Below, one piece after another: positions 25,494 to 34,310 of a stretch of DNA of 35,554 nt (its first letter is position 1; the number at the start of each line of letters is the position of its first letter). The position numbers and the translations under genes were made by a program. The stretch is taken from the NCBI GenBank assembly GCA_009909085.1, contig JAAANX010000046.1, forward strand, positions 1-35,554. Reading direction: 5' to 3'. The stretch comes from Cyanobacteria bacterium GSL.Bin1. GTDB lineage: Bacteria > Cyanobacteriota > Cyanobacteriia > Cyanobacteriales > Rubidibacteraceae. The notes beneath the pieces were generated by a model. It had not been told where the DNA came from. It did not search any database and saw only the letters and a program-made list of their open reading frames with translations.

Positions 25494-25952
25494 ATGATAC
25501 GCCGCCTTTCTCATTTCGTATTTACAGTTCTTGGCATTATCTTTCGTCATCCTGTCACTGGCGCTACCATTATTCCCATTCTTGCCAGTGGCGAAATTGT
25601 CTTAGTCCGGCGGCGAGATACAGGAGAGTGGGGATTGCCTGGCGGCGTTGTCGATTGGGGGGAAGAAATTGCTGCAACCGCTAAACGAGAACTGTGGGAA
25701 GAAACCGGATTGCAATTACTCGAAATTCGACGCCTAGTTGGGGTTTATTCAGCGCGCGATCGCGATCCGAGACTCCATTCCATTAGTATCTTAATCGAAG
25801 CAGCAGTCGCGGGTGATCTCGAAGTGAAAGACGATTTAGAAATTTCTAATGTGAAAGCATTTGCCATCGAACAAATCCCCTTTGGTCATCTTGCCCATGA
25901 TCACGAACGACAATTAAAAGATTTCTTAGCTGGAGAAACTATCCTCGCTTAA
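25494..25952 (+). CDS. Nudix hydrolase
   Basis: About 152 residues from the ATG at 25494 (MIRRLSHFVFTVLGIIFRHP). The Nudix box G-x5-E-x7-REL-x-EE-x-G-L is complete in VDWGEEIAATAKRELWEETG. These enzymes split nucleoside diphosphates linked to another moiety; the substrate cannot be read from sequence. A TTG at 25422 would extend it into the end of the upstream gene but is less likely. It probably shares a transcript with the hydrolase upstream. Confidence 0.88.
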   Translation: MIRRLSHFVFTVLGIIFRHPVTGATIIPILASGEIVLVRRRDTGEWGLPGGVVDWGEEIAATAKRELWEETGLQLLEIRRLVGVYSARDRDPRLHSISILIEAAVAGDLEVKDDLEISNVKAFAIEQIPFGHLAHDHERQLKDFLAGETILA

Positions 25953-25954
25953 AT

Positions 25955-25983
25955 CAGTAACCAGTAACCAGTGACCAGTTAAC
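25955..25983. repeat. Heptamer STRR, CAGTAAC type
   Basis: Four units read cagtaac, cagtaac, cagtgac, cagttaac. It directly follows the Nudix gene. Confidence 0.7.
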
Positions 25984-26070
25984 CCCAAGGGTTAATGGGG
26001 AAAGGAGAAGTGGAAAAAGGAACTGTAAACTTGCCTTTAAGCTGTCCCTCGTTCCTCCATTGAATAACGA

Positions 26071-26105
26071 ATTCCCGATTCCCGATTCCCAATTCCCTGT
26101 TCCCG
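26071..26105. repeat. Heptamer STRR, ATTCCCG type
   Basis: Five units read attcccg, attcccg, attccca, attccct, gttcccg. It is in the same intergenic space as the previous array but has a different unit. Confidence 0.75.
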
Positions 26106-26207
26106 AATGACTAATCAACGACCCCTCTCTTCCCAAAGATGGGTTGCAATTCAAACTCATAACGATTATGATTTAGGCAAGAAATGACAGCAGGGGGTTA
26201 ACCAATA

Positions 26208-26468
26208 ATGGAAATTAAAGAAATCCCAGTTGAGGCAATTCGTCGCCCTTTACCCCGACAAAACGATCCGGAAAAAGTGAAAGCTTTAATGGCTTCCATT
26301 GCCGAGGAAGGATTACGCGAACCAATCGACGTCTTAGAAGTAGATGGGAAGTATTATGGATTTTCCGGGTGTCACCGCTACGAAGCCCATCAACGTCTCG
26401 GCAAAGAAACGATTAAGTGTCGCGTGCGTCGTGCCCCTCGTGCTGTTTTACAGAAGCATCTCGCTTGA
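26208..26468 (+). CDS. srxA: Sulfiredoxin
   Basis: 86 residues in the ParB/sulfiredoxin fold. The catalytic signature is FSGCHRYEAHQRLG with Cys55 (usual form FGGCHR); Lys/Arg residues that bind ATP phosphate are in the RRPLPRQNDPEKV region. Sulfiredoxin uses ATP to rescue over-oxidised (sulfinic) 2-Cys peroxiredoxin, the same enzyme NTRC reduces. A G-rich ribosome site lies before the ATG. It is 134 bp upstream of dps on the same strand, an oxidative-stress neighbourhood. A plain ParB-like nuclease is unlikely given the Cys motif. Confidence 0.9.
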   Translation: MEIKEIPVEAIRRPLPRQNDPEKVKALMASIAEEGLREPIDVLEVDGKYYGFSGCHRYEAHQRLGKETIKCRVRRAPRAVLQKHLA

Positions 26469-26602
26469 TACCCTTGATCTAAAGAAAGAGTGAGAGTTCA
26501 ATCCCTTGGATGATTCAATCTGCTTTCATTGATCATAGGATGAACTCAAGAAGATTACATTTTTAAACCCAAAAAAGCAGCCCTCATTAATAGGAGATAA
26601 TC

Positions 26603-27100
26603 ATGCAAACTGCAGATCCAAAAGGTACAAAAACACCGGTCAATATTGGTATTGAAGAAAATGATCGTCAGGCGATCGCGCAAGGGCTTTCTCGCCTCTT
26701 AGCCGATACTTATAGCCTTTATCTGAAAACCCACTACTTCCACTGGAATGTGACCGGACCAATGTTCCATTCCTTACACCAAATGTTTGAAGAAGAGTAT
26801 GTGGAACTTGCACAAGCTGTGGATGATATTGCAGAGCGGATTCGGACCTTAGGTGCGGTTGCACCCGGTAGCTACAGCGAATTTGCCGAGCTATCCTCAG
26901 TTAAAGAAACTCGTGAAGTTCCGACCGCCCAAGAGATGGTCCGTCTTCTAGTTGAAGGGAACGAAACTGTCGTCAGAACCGCCCGCGAAGCCTTCCCAGC
27001 CGCTGAACGTGCGGGTGATGAGTCAACAGTAGACTTAATGACCGAAAGAATGCGGACTCATGAAAAAACCGCATGGATGTTACGCAGCATGATTGAGTAA
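26603..27100 (+). CDS. dps: Dps family ferritin-like protein
   Basis: 165 residues, four-helix bundle. Ferroxidase ligands at the dimer interface are present: His47 in HYFHWNV, His59 in SLHQM, Glu63, Asp74 and Glu78 in DDIAERI. Dps dodecamers oxidise Fe(II) with peroxide, store iron and may protect DNA. The N-terminal 18 residues contain only two or three Lys, so strong DNA binding is not obvious. The ribosome site is AGGAGA before the ATG. A perfect terminator hairpin lies 93 bp downstream. Confidence 0.93.
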   Translation: MQTADPKGTKTPVNIGIEENDRQAIAQGLSRLLADTYSLYLKTHYFHWNVTGPMFHSLHQMFEEEYVELAQAVDDIAERIRTLGAVAPGSYSEFAELSSVKETREVPTAQEMVRLLVEGNETVVRTAREAFPAAERAGDESTVDLMTERMRTHEKTAWMLRSMIE

Positions 27101-27192
27101 TTATAACCCTACTTAATTTGACACTCTGTTAGGGATTGTTAAGAATTAATTCACTCTGCAATCAATCAAGAGTAAGCCCTTATGTTTCAAGC

Positions 27193-27218
27193 AGGACGAT
27201 CGCGCGATCGTCCTTTTT
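27193..27218 (+). terminator. Intrinsic terminator after dps
   Basis: AGGACGATCGC and GCGATCGTCCT form a perfect 22-nt palindrome (27193-27214), with a run of T at 27214-27218. The stem is built from overlapping CGATCG units resembling HIP1. Confidence 0.8.
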
Positions 27219-27375
27219 GGTGTGATTAAATTCATAATAAAAAGAGACTTAAGTATAAGAGAATGATTGATTTACTTTTCCTTACAATCAGGTTAACAAC
27301 AGAGGGATCAATAAAGTGAAATAATAACTGTGACAGCTTTAGAAAATTAAGTTTAGCTCAGCTTAGAGAAATGAT

Positions 27376-29139
27376 ATGGAATCCATACGTTCTGCTAGTT
27401 TTAATTCCTCGCTTAATCCTGAGGCAGAAGAGGTGTTAATTTCTGTAGATGCCTTTCAATCTGTGCGCAATAGTGTGAGTGAAATCGAATTCCTGGGCGA
27501 AACTCGTATCCCGACTGGCACTGAATTTGACGGAACGAGCATCGGTGGCTTATACAGATTAGCTTTTGATGCTGCTAATGAAGTTTATTATGCCTTATCC
27601 GACGATCACGGTTCTGAGGAGAGTAATGCCCGCTTCTATACTCTCAATATCGACCTCAGCGATGGCTCTTTGGATGAGGGCGACGTTAATTTATTAAGGG
27701 AACAACCGGAACTCACAGCAAAACCGTTCCAAAGCTTGATCACATTTGGTGATAGCAGTGTGGATTTGGGGAATGTTTTCCTTAGTACGAACCAAACTCG
27801 ACCCCCTTCTCCCCCCTATTTTGAGGGACGATTTTCTAATGGACCGGTTTTTGTGGAACAGATTGCCGAAGAACTAGGATTATCGGCTTCAACTCCTTCT
27901 CTTGCAGGGGGTAACAACTATGCCTTCGGAGGTGCTGAATTTGGGGATGGCACTTCTGGACAAGGGACACCAAACATTGGAAACCAAATTGACCTTTACC
28001 TCAATAGCAACACACCGAGTGAAGAAGATTTATTGTTTATTTCGGGTGGGAGTAATAACTTCTTGACTTTAGATAATTTCCCTAATCCTGCAGAGACAGT
28101 GGATTTAGTCGTAGAGCACATTACGACGCTTGCCAATGCGGGGGGAGAAAACTTTGCTGTTACGAATTTACCGCCACTGGGAAATACACCATTGATTACC
28201 AATCAAGGAGGAACCGAGATTGTTAATACTCTCATTAGTAATTATAATAATCTTCTTGATCAAGAATTAGACATCCTAGAAACTGAATTAGACATTGAAA
28301 TCTACGAAATTGATCTCGAAGAAACCGTCCAAGCAATTTTCAATGATCCAGCAGCCTTTGGTTTAACTAATGTGACGGATCCAGCACTGAATCAGCAAAC
28401 GCTAGAAGTGGTTGAGAATCCCAATGAGTTTTTATTCTGGGATAATGTTCACCCCACTGAAACCGTTGATGAAATTGTTGCCGAAAGTGCCTTAGAAGTG
28501 ATTCCAGAAGGAACCGGTTCTGAAGCGCCACGTTTTGGGGGGTTAGATAATGATGTGGTTGAAACAGCAGGGGGTAATGAAATCATCTTTACAGGAAAAG
28601 GGGATGATATTATAGATGCTTCGACGGGTACAGGTCGCAATCGCATCTATGGTGGGACTGACAACGACGAATTATTGGCTGGTAGGAATGATCGTCTCTT
28701 CGGTAGCGAGGGTGATGATATTCTGGATGCTAGTGTTGGTGCTGGCGGCAATCGTCTCTATGGCGGCGCTGGTCAGGATGACTTCTTTGCCGGTAGCAAT
28801 GACCGGTTAGTCGGAGGAGAAGGCAATGATCGCGTTTTTATTCTCGAAGGAGGCGATAATCTTATTACCGGTGGGGCAGATGCCGATCAATTCTGGATTG
28901 CGAACGCCCAATTGCCAGCAAGTGCTAACACGGTTACTGACTTCATCATTGATGAAGATGTGCTTGGCATTGGCGGAATTGATAGTATTACTGAGTTTGC
29001 CGATTTAACGCTGACCCAAGAGGGGTCAGACACAATCATTAGCAACAGTAATAACGAGTTAGTCCGCTTAGTCGGTATTAGTAAAAGTGAACTAACTGCG
29101 GATCAGTTTGTCATTGAAGATAATGGACCGGTTTTTTAA
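27376..29139 (+). CDS. Chimeric phytase-like / GDSL esterase / RTX protein
   Basis: 587 residues. Residues 35-105 (EIEFLGETRIPTGTEFDGTS, AANEVYYALSDDHGSEESNA, ARFYTLNIDLSDGSL) match the start of the esterase-like phytase domain, which normally continues for 250 or more residues but stops here. A complete GDSL/SGNH hydrolase follows (about 119-370), with the Ser127 block FGDSSVDLGN, an Asn block GGSNNF and the Asp356/His359 pair in DNVHPT. From about 385 to 500, RTX-type calcium repeats (GKGDD, GSEGDD, GGAGQDD, GGEGND) and a C-terminal beta domain follow. It has no signal peptide and is probably exported by type I secretion. Likely an extracellular lipid or ester hydrolase. The order suggests fusion by deletion. 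Confidence 0.82.
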   Translation: MESIRSASFNSSLNPEAEEVLISVDAFQSVRNSVSEIEFLGETRIPTGTEFDGTSIGGLYRLAFDAANEVYYALSDDHGSEESNARFYTLNIDLSDGSLDEGDVNLLREQPELTAKPFQSLITFGDSSVDLGNVFLSTNQTRPPSPPYFEGRFSNGPVFVEQIAEELGLSASTPSLAGGNNYAFGGAEFGDGTSGQGTPNIGNQIDLYLNSNTPSEEDLLFISGGSNNFLTLDNFPNPAETVDLVVEHITTLANAGGENFAVTNLPPLGNTPLITNQGGTEIVNTLISNYNNLLDQELDILETELDIEIYEIDLEETVQAIFNDPAAFGLTNVTDPALNQQTLEVVENPNEFLFWDNVHPTETVDEIVAESALEVIPEGTGSEAPRFGGLDNDVVETAGGNEIIFTGKGDDIIDASTGTGRNRIYGGTDNDELLAGRNDRLFGSEGDDILDASVGAGGNRLYGGAGQDDFFAGSNDRLVGGEGNDRVFILEGGDNLITGGADADQFWIANAQLPASANTVTDFIIDEDVLGIGGIDSITEFADLTLTQEGSDTIISNSNNELVRLVGISKSELTADQFVIEDNGPVF

Positions 29140-29187
29140 ATCAGGAATGATCTTTCCTAGTCAGATGCCATTGCTCGTTTAATCATT

Positions 29188-29208
29188 CCACCCGCAAGAA
29201 GCGGGTGG
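29188..29208. terminator. Hairpin between convergent genes
   Basis: CCACCCGC and GCGGGTGG pair perfectly (8 bp, loop AAGAA). It sits between the convergent RTX esterase and FAD oxidoreductase genes. No T-run follows on either side, so it may act with Rho or as an RNA-stability hairpin. Confidence 0.55.
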
Positions 29209-29215
29209 ATTTAGT

Positions 29216-31198
29216 TCATTGCCAATCTTCCCAATCATTATTGAAGATGGACGTATTCGGAAAGGCTGTGGGATTGCCATTTGCTTCTAGTCGTTGTCGT
29301 AATTGTTGTAATTGTTTTTCTTTTAGCAGCTGCTCATCAACCAGTTCATAAGGAAAAATCTCGTTTTCTAAAGCAAATGCTACAGTTGTTCCTGCTGCCG
29401 CGCCCACTGACCACTCAAAGGAATGCACGCGATAGGCGGCTGCGGCGATGTGGCTAGTAGCAATACTTTTACCAGCGACCAAGAAATTATCAATTTCTTG
29501 AGGAATGAGCGCCCGTAACGGAATTTGAAAGGGATAAGGCAGCCCAGCCCCCCGTCGTTCCCCTTCTCTTTCTGTATTGCCTGGTTTTTCGGGCGGATGC
29601 TCACTCATGCAGGGATGGAAGTCAATGGCATAATGGGCAATGCCCACAGAGTCAGGATAAATGCGCGATCGCGTTCTATTTTTACTGATTTCTCTTTTTA
29701 ACAGGACGGCAAAAGTATCTCGTCCAGCAACTTCTTGTTGTAGATCCTGATAGGCTGCTGGCGACAGCACCTCCTGATAATACTCATCCGTATAATCTTT
29801 GCGGGCAATATCCACTTCCCACACTGTAAATCCGTCAGGATAACCATACCCTGGTCTGCCAATAATCCGTCGTCCTTCTCTCATATAAGGATACTTCGAC
29901 AAGCCATGCACCGTTCCCATAGGCGAATCAATCCCACTTAAAAACCGATAATTGGGATGGGGTTCTTTCACCCCCTCTCCGAGTTGGGAATCGGTTGTTC
30001 CTGCAACCAACCAGTAGAAAAAGCCGAAAGCATTTTCCTCGCCTTTGGCTAAGGTTTCCACTCGCAGTCCTCCTTGCCATCCCCCTGGCGATAACTGTCC
30101 ATTGGCTTGCAGTTGTTCTCGCGTATAAATTAAATTATCCTTGGCAGTTCCTGGGCGATAATCATTCCCCCAGGTCCAATTTTGCATGGAAATATCTCCA
30201 ACTGTAGGTTCAGTAAAATCAATTCCGCCAAAGGTCTCTTCCTCCCCGGTTTGCGGACTCCAAATCCGGCGATACGTAAAGACTAAATCAAAACTGGCCA
30301 GACGTTCTAATTCATAGCTGTAATAGGGCTGATACTGTTCATAAAAGGGGGGTTCTCGATGAGATTGTGGGGTTTCTGTCTCTTCCATAGCAAAGGTATA
30401 AGTAAATCCTTGCGTGCAGTAAGGATCACCATTTTCGCTTGCTGAAGAGGGTTCAAGATAAGACCGCGGATCAATTCCTAGACGGTAAGGAACATCACTT
30501 AAGCCAACCAGTTCACCCGTTTCAGTCGCATCAATGACATACCAATTTTGATCTTGAGGAACAAAACGAATAATTTTTTTCTCAAAGCGGTCTGAATCTT
30601 CGTAACGATACCAATCGGCAATCGTTTCAGAAAGGGGATAGGTGTTTAAGGGCGATCCCGTTGCTGTGGGTTCATGTTGAATTGCCGTAACTGTTTCGAT
30701 GAGGTTACCCTCTCCATTCCGTTCCAGATCTTTGATCACCGTCGAAGGAAACCACTGCAGCGTGCCATCTCCTTCATCTGCTGCCGCGAGGAGTTGGTCC
30801 TTTAAAATTTTGTGGGCATCAGCGGGAATAAAACAAGACTCACTCACCCAACAATCTCCTGGGTTTAACTCCCCGTAATAGTCTTCGATTCGGCGTCTGA
30901 GTTCTAAATATCCTTGGGGGAAATATAACAAGCTGCGTTGCGTAGCGCGTTCATCCAGTGCAGATGTGCCCTGGGATGAAATTTGTCCGCCCAGCCAGTC
31001 AGTGAGTTCCGTTAAACAAACTGTCTTTCCAGCTAAAAGCCCTTCATACGCCGTTGCTGCCCCAGCCAAGCCACCCCCAGCTACCAGTAAGTCACAACTG
31101 ATCGTTTCTTCTGGCGGAGGAGCTGCAATACTAGGAACGGGACAATTGACAACAGTAAGGAAAACGGAAAAAACAGGAAGAAAACGGCGTAACATCAT
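29216..31198 (-). CDS. Exported FAD-dependent oxidoreductase
   Basis: 660 residues. A signal peptide (RRFLPVFSVFLTVVNCPVPS, about 4-26, with an Ala-Ala cleavage region) precedes the FAD dinucleotide-binding motif VAGGGLAGAATAYEGLLAG (about 39-57). TELTDWLGGQISSQG and, near the end, FLVAGKSIATSHIAAAAYRV are conserved parts of the FAD-dependent oxidoreductase family of pfam12831 type. It presumably acts in the periplasm; the substrate is unknown. Start ATG-ATG (31198 or 31195); ribosome site weak. Its length is typical of the cyanobacterial members. It lies 97 bp downstream of glcD on the same strand. Confidence 0.85.
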   Translation of the reverse strand: MMLRRFLPVFSVFLTVVNCPVPSIAAPPPEETISCDLLVAGGGLAGAATAYEGLLAGKTVCLTELTDWLGGQISSQGTSALDERATQRSLLYFPQGYLELRRRIEDYYGELNPGDCWVSESCFIPADAHKILKDQLLAAADEGDGTLQWFPSTVIKDLERNGEGNLIETVTAIQHEPTATGSPLNTYPLSETIADWYRYEDSDRFEKKIIRFVPQDQNWYVIDATETGELVGLSDVPYRLGIDPRSYLEPSSASENGDPYCTQGFTYTFAMEETETPQSHREPPFYEQYQPYYSYELERLASFDLVFTYRRIWSPQTGEEETFGGIDFTEPTVGDISMQNWTWGNDYRPGTAKDNLIYTREQLQANGQLSPGGWQGGLRVETLAKGEENAFGFFYWLVAGTTDSQLGEGVKEPHPNYRFLSGIDSPMGTVHGLSKYPYMREGRRIIGRPGYGYPDGFTVWEVDIARKDYTDEYYQEVLSPAAYQDLQQEVAGRDTFAVLLKREISKNRTRSRIYPDSVGIAHYAIDFHPCMSEHPPEKPGNTEREGERRGAGLPYPFQIPLRALIPQEIDNFLVAGKSIATSHIAAAAYRVHSFEWSVGAAAGTTVAFALENEIFPYELVDEQLLKEKQLQQLRQRLEANGNPTAFPNTSIFNNDWEDWQ

Positions 31199-31294
31199 GC
31201 TCGTTGAGATAATTTTCAGTTACAGGCTTTGCCATAGCCTTGGGTCAAAATAATCATACAATACGAGCTGATTTAAATTCGCACCCTTTTCAGA

Positions 31295-31309
31295 CTCAAT
31301 AGAATTGAG
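31295..31309 (-). terminator. Small hairpin at the glcD stop
   Basis: CTCAAT / ATTGAG with a 3-nt loop overlaps the glcD stop codon (TGA at 31296-31298). Lacking a T-run, it is a weak terminator candidate. Confidence 0.3.
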
Positions 31310-32777
31310 CCCCTTTAAATTGAGCTGTTTTTTGCGCATTCGCTGCTTCTCCGCAGGTGCGAGGGGTGGGAAATAACTTAGTGGGATTGGCTAATCCTTT
31401 GGGGTTAAAAGCACTACGCACATACTGCATCGTTTCGAGATCAACCTCGCTAAACATATCGCTCATATAGCAGTTTTTATCTGCACCAATGCCATGTTCC
31501 CCAGAAATACTCCCTCCTGCTTCCACACAGCGCTTCAGAATCTTTCCCCCAATTTCTTCGACTTTTTCTAAATCTCCAGGAACGGATTCATTGTATAGAA
31601 TCAATGGATGCAAGTTGCCATCTCCGGCATGAAACACATTGGCAATGCGATACCCATATTCTTCGCTGAGGGCTTCAATATCTCGTAATACACTAGCCAG
31701 TTGCGTGCGAGGAATCACCCCATCTTGCACAAAGTAATCCGGGCTGAGATGTCCAGCAGCAGCAAACGCAGCTTTTCTCCCTTTCCACAATTTTGCTCGT
31801 TTTTCAGCATCAGTAGCAATGGTGGTGTCTCGTGCCCCATTTTCTTTACAGATGCTAGCGGTGCGTTCAATATTATGGCTGACTTCTACTTCCGATCCAT
31901 CTAGTTCGACTAATAAGATCGCCCCTGCATCTCGGGGATATAAACCAGCGCCCACTACATCTTCCACGGCGTTAATCGTAAGATTATCCATCATTTCCAT
32001 ACCTGCGGGAACAATCCCATCGCCAATAATGGCAGCAACGGCATCGGCAGCCGCTTCAATGGTTTCAAAATCAGCAAGTAAGACAGCTACTGATTCCGGC
32101 GTTTTCAGGATCCGGAGGGTAATTTCTGTAGCAATACCTAACGTTCCCTCTGATCCCACAAATAAGCCGGTTAAGTCATAACCGGGCATCTCAGGAACCA
32201 TCCCCCCAACATCAACAATCGAACCATCTGGGGTGACAATTTTCAACCCGAGGACATGATTGGTAGTGACCCCATACTTTAGGCAATGAACCCCCCCCGA
32301 ATTTTCTGCCACATTTCCGCCAATGGAACAAATAATTTGACTAGAGGGGTCTGGGGCATAATAAAAGCCTTTTCCACTCACTGCTTGTGTCACCCAATTA
32401 TTAATCACACCCGGCTGTACAACCACGCGCTGGTTCGGGATATCAGTTTCTAAAATTTCATTCATGCGGGCGGTAACGATTAAAACACCGTTTTCTAAGG
32501 GAAGTGCGCCGCCCGATAAGCCTGTTCCTGCCCCTCGTGCTACCCAGGGCAAATCATATTGATCGCAAATTTTTACCACCCCTGCCACTTGTTCTGTGGT
32601 CCGAGGAAGCACGACCACCGCTGGCCGTTGGCGATAACTGGCGAGTCCATCACATTCATAGGTCAACAGTTCATCTTTGCGTCGAACTACACCATCTTTA
32701 CCAACAACATCTGCAAATGCTTTGATAATGGGTTGCCATGAGTCTTTTGGCGAGGGACGGAAGAGACTTTTTAACAT
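31296..32777 (-). CDS. glcD: Glycolate dehydrogenase subunit GlcD
   Basis: 493 residues. The N-terminal FAD-binding PCMH domain has WVARGAGTGLSGGALP, ICSIGGNVAENSGGVHCLKY and GLFVGSEGTLGIATEI. The C-terminal FAD-oxidase domain has NVFHAGDGNLHPLIL and the conserved GEHGIGADK. GlcD oxidises glycolate to glyoxylate, the entry step of photorespiration in cyanobacteria, usually with GlcE/GlcF, which are not in the window. D-lactate dehydrogenase is the main alternative, as the two cannot be told apart reliably by motif. The ribosome site is weak. Confidence 0.9.
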   Translation of the reverse strand: MLKSLFRPSPKDSWQPIIKAFADVVGKDGVVRRKDELLTYECDGLASYRQRPAVVVLPRTTEQVAGVVKICDQYDLPWVARGAGTGLSGGALPLENGVLIVTARMNEILETDIPNQRVVVQPGVINNWVTQAVSGKGFYYAPDPSSQIICSIGGNVAENSGGVHCLKYGVTTNHVLGLKIVTPDGSIVDVGGMVPEMPGYDLTGLFVGSEGTLGIATEITLRILKTPESVAVLLADFETIEAAADAVAAIIGDGIVPAGMEMMDNLTINAVEDVVGAGLYPRDAGAILLVELDGSEVEVSHNIERTASICKENGARDTTIATDAEKRAKLWKGRKAAFAAAGHLSPDYFVQDGVIPRTQLASVLRDIEALSEEYGYRIANVFHAGDGNLHPLILYNESVPGDLEKVEEIGGKILKRCVEAGGSISGEHGIGADKNCYMSDMFSEVDLETMQYVRSAFNPKGLANPTKLFPTPRTCGEAANAQKTAQFKGAQFY

Positions 32778-32807
32778 AATTCTGGGGAACAGAACAAAAT
32801 CAACTAA

Positions 32808-33311
32808 TTAAAATTGTAACCCCACCCCTCCTTGCAAGGACAAAGCGGTACCACTCCCTTGACGATAGGCATCGAAAGCAACGATCGCGTTGCCAAATAA
32901 GACGGTATTACTCTTGGGAATCATAAAATCAACGCCCGGCTGAATGGCGAAACTGGTTTGATCCCCAACTGGTGACGGGGAATCGCCACCGGCAAAAGAA
33001 AATCCCGCCCCCACATAAGCATCGGTCTGCCAATTTAAAGGAAAATCATAAGAAACCGTGGGCACGAGCGCCATTCCTTCACCAATCAGTCCTTGAACCC
33101 GTAGTGAAAGGGGCAACTCTAACAATTTATAGCGCACGTTAACCACACCCCCAACTTGACTGCCTTCATCATTGCTATCTTCGGTGGGACTGTAGCCAAG
33201 CCCAACGCCAATATAACTGCCATAAGCGGGTTGGGCAGACACACTCTCAGTGGTTAATAAGAACGCTGTCGCTACGGTTGCGGTTGCCAATAAAACTTTG
33301 AAATCCTTCAT
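32808..33311 (-). CDS. Outer-membrane beta-barrel protein
   Basis: 167 residues. A signal peptide (MKDFKVLLATATVATAFLLT to about residue 26, cleavage after VSAQ region) is followed by alternating beta strands: GSYIGVGLGYSP, GGVVNVRYKLLELPLSLRVQ, TDAYVGAGFSFAGG. It ends SLQGGVGLQF with the C-terminal Phe typical of outer-membrane barrels. An 8-strand OmpA/OmpW-like barrel is likely, function unknown. The ATG at 33311 is chosen because GAGGAGA lies 7 nt upstream; the longer frame to 33332 has no site. It is 30 bp upstream of glcD on the same strand. Confidence 0.82.
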   Translation of the reverse strand: MKDFKVLLATATVATAFLLTTESVSAQPAYGSYIGVGLGYSPTEDSNDEGSQVGGVVNVRYKLLELPLSLRVQGLIGEGMALVPTVSYDFPLNWQTDAYVGAGFSFAGGDSPSPVGDQTSFAIQPGVDFMIPKSNTVLFGNAIVAFDAYRQGSGTALSLQGGVGLQF

Positions 33312-33587
33312 TTTTTTCTCCTCAGCACCCAAATGAAATTGAGATTTTACGCTAATTTTAGCGAGGAAAAAGTGAATTTTGGCGTCCTTTCCTCTAAATT
33401 TTCACATAAAAAACGTGATAGATAAAATTATTTGCATTGATTTTATACAATTAAAAACAGCGATTTCGTGTAATTTTCAATCTTGACCCAGTTTGCATCC
33501 TCAAACCTAGTTACAGCTACTGTCCCTGTTTCGCCAAAACTGATTCCCGCTTCCTAACTAGATCGGTTTCCGATACAGATCTCACTT

Positions 33588-34310
33588 TCAAAAGGGATCA
33601 ATGCGACCAACAACTTCCAGTTGATTTTCCGGATTGACTGCTATGACCACCATTTCTCCTGACGAAACGCCACTGCCACTTAAGGCTGAGATATTAACAA
33701 AATGAGTGACCATCACAGTTACCCCTGGTGTTTCTTCCTGTTCCCGCATCAACTGCCGCACTGCCGCCGTTTGTTCTGACTGGGTAGAGCGATCGCGAAA
33801 GAAAGAGTTTAAGGGAGGAAATGGCTTGACCGGACCCAAATCCATTAATTTTGCTGTATCTAAACAGCGACACCACTGACCAACGGTCGTAGCAGGCGCC
33901 GGAATTTGATTCCGGCGTAATCTGCGACTCGATAAGACCTGGTCCACTTCAATGTTCCGCTGCTGAAAGGCTTCCCCGGTTCGTCTGGCTTGCATTCGTC
34001 CTTCTTCTGACAGATTACGCTGAGTTGAGCAGTCTTCCAGTTCAAAATTAGGCGGATCGCCAGTTCCCGGCGCTAAGGCATGACGCATCAAAACAAAATA
34101 ATGGGTTTCAGCTTGTTGCAGTTGTGACCACAGACGGTCTTCGGCATCAGTGCGTTTCGTTCCCGTTTCAGTTTGAGTCTGATCCGTTGCTGATCCTTGA
34201 ATAGTAGGGGAGGAAGTTTGGGAACCCCAGTGGGCACATCCGGTAACGCTCAACCCGATCATACCTAGCGTTAAGCCAATCGCTGTTCGTGGAAAAGATG
34301 ATAGATTCAT
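33588..34310 (-). CDS. Histidine phosphatase family lipoprotein
   Basis: 240 residues. The N-terminal signal ends in a lipobox at Cys25 (LSVTGC), so it is probably a membrane-anchored lipoprotein in the envelope. The catalytic core has MRHALAPG (Arg76, nucleophile His77), QWCRCLDTA and the second His203 in VMVTHFVNIS. Homologues read VLSS directly followed by QWCRCLETA. Here 16 extra residues (129-144, RRLRRNQIPAPATTVG) interrupt this, encoded by a palindromic DNA insertion (33879-33926). The catalytic Arg after the insertion (about 148) is kept, so activity may survive if the loop is tolerated. Physiological substrate unknown. Confidence 0.88.
   Translation of the reverse strand: MNLSSFPRTAIGLTLGMIGLSVTGCAHWGSQTSSPTIQGSATDQTQTETGTKRTDAEDRLWSQLQQAETHYFVLMRHALAPGTGDPPNFELEDCSTQRNLSEEGRMQARRTGEAFQQRNIEVDQVLSSRRLRRNQIPAPATTVGQWCRCLDTAKLMDLGPVKPFPPLNSFFRDRSTQSEQTAAVRQLMREQEETPGVTVMVTHFVNISALSGSGVSSGEMVVIAVNPENQLEVVGRIDPF
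33879..33926. repeat. In-frame palindromic insertion inside phosphatase gene
   Basis: 48 bp with a perfect 8-bp stem, CGCCGGAA (33897-33904) and TTCCGGCG (33910-33917) around TTTGA, plus a smaller GACC/GGTC hairpin at 33878-33888. It adds 16 residues without breaking the frame, exactly between two conserved blocks of the protein. GTC occurs at both flanks and may be a short target duplication. No second copy was found in the window. Confidence 0.55.

Noticed and set aside
22681-26105. Repeat arrays considered as CRISPR
   Set aside because: Units are 7 nt in direct tandem without spacers, and no cas genes are present.
32090-32118. GATTCCGGCG in glcD as a second copy of the palindromic insertion
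   Set aside because: Only 10 bases match and the region is normal conserved glcD coding sequence.
31819-32181. 120-codon plus-strand frame inside glcD
   Set aside because: Antisense of a well-conserved gene; low-complexity Ser/Ala-rich translation.
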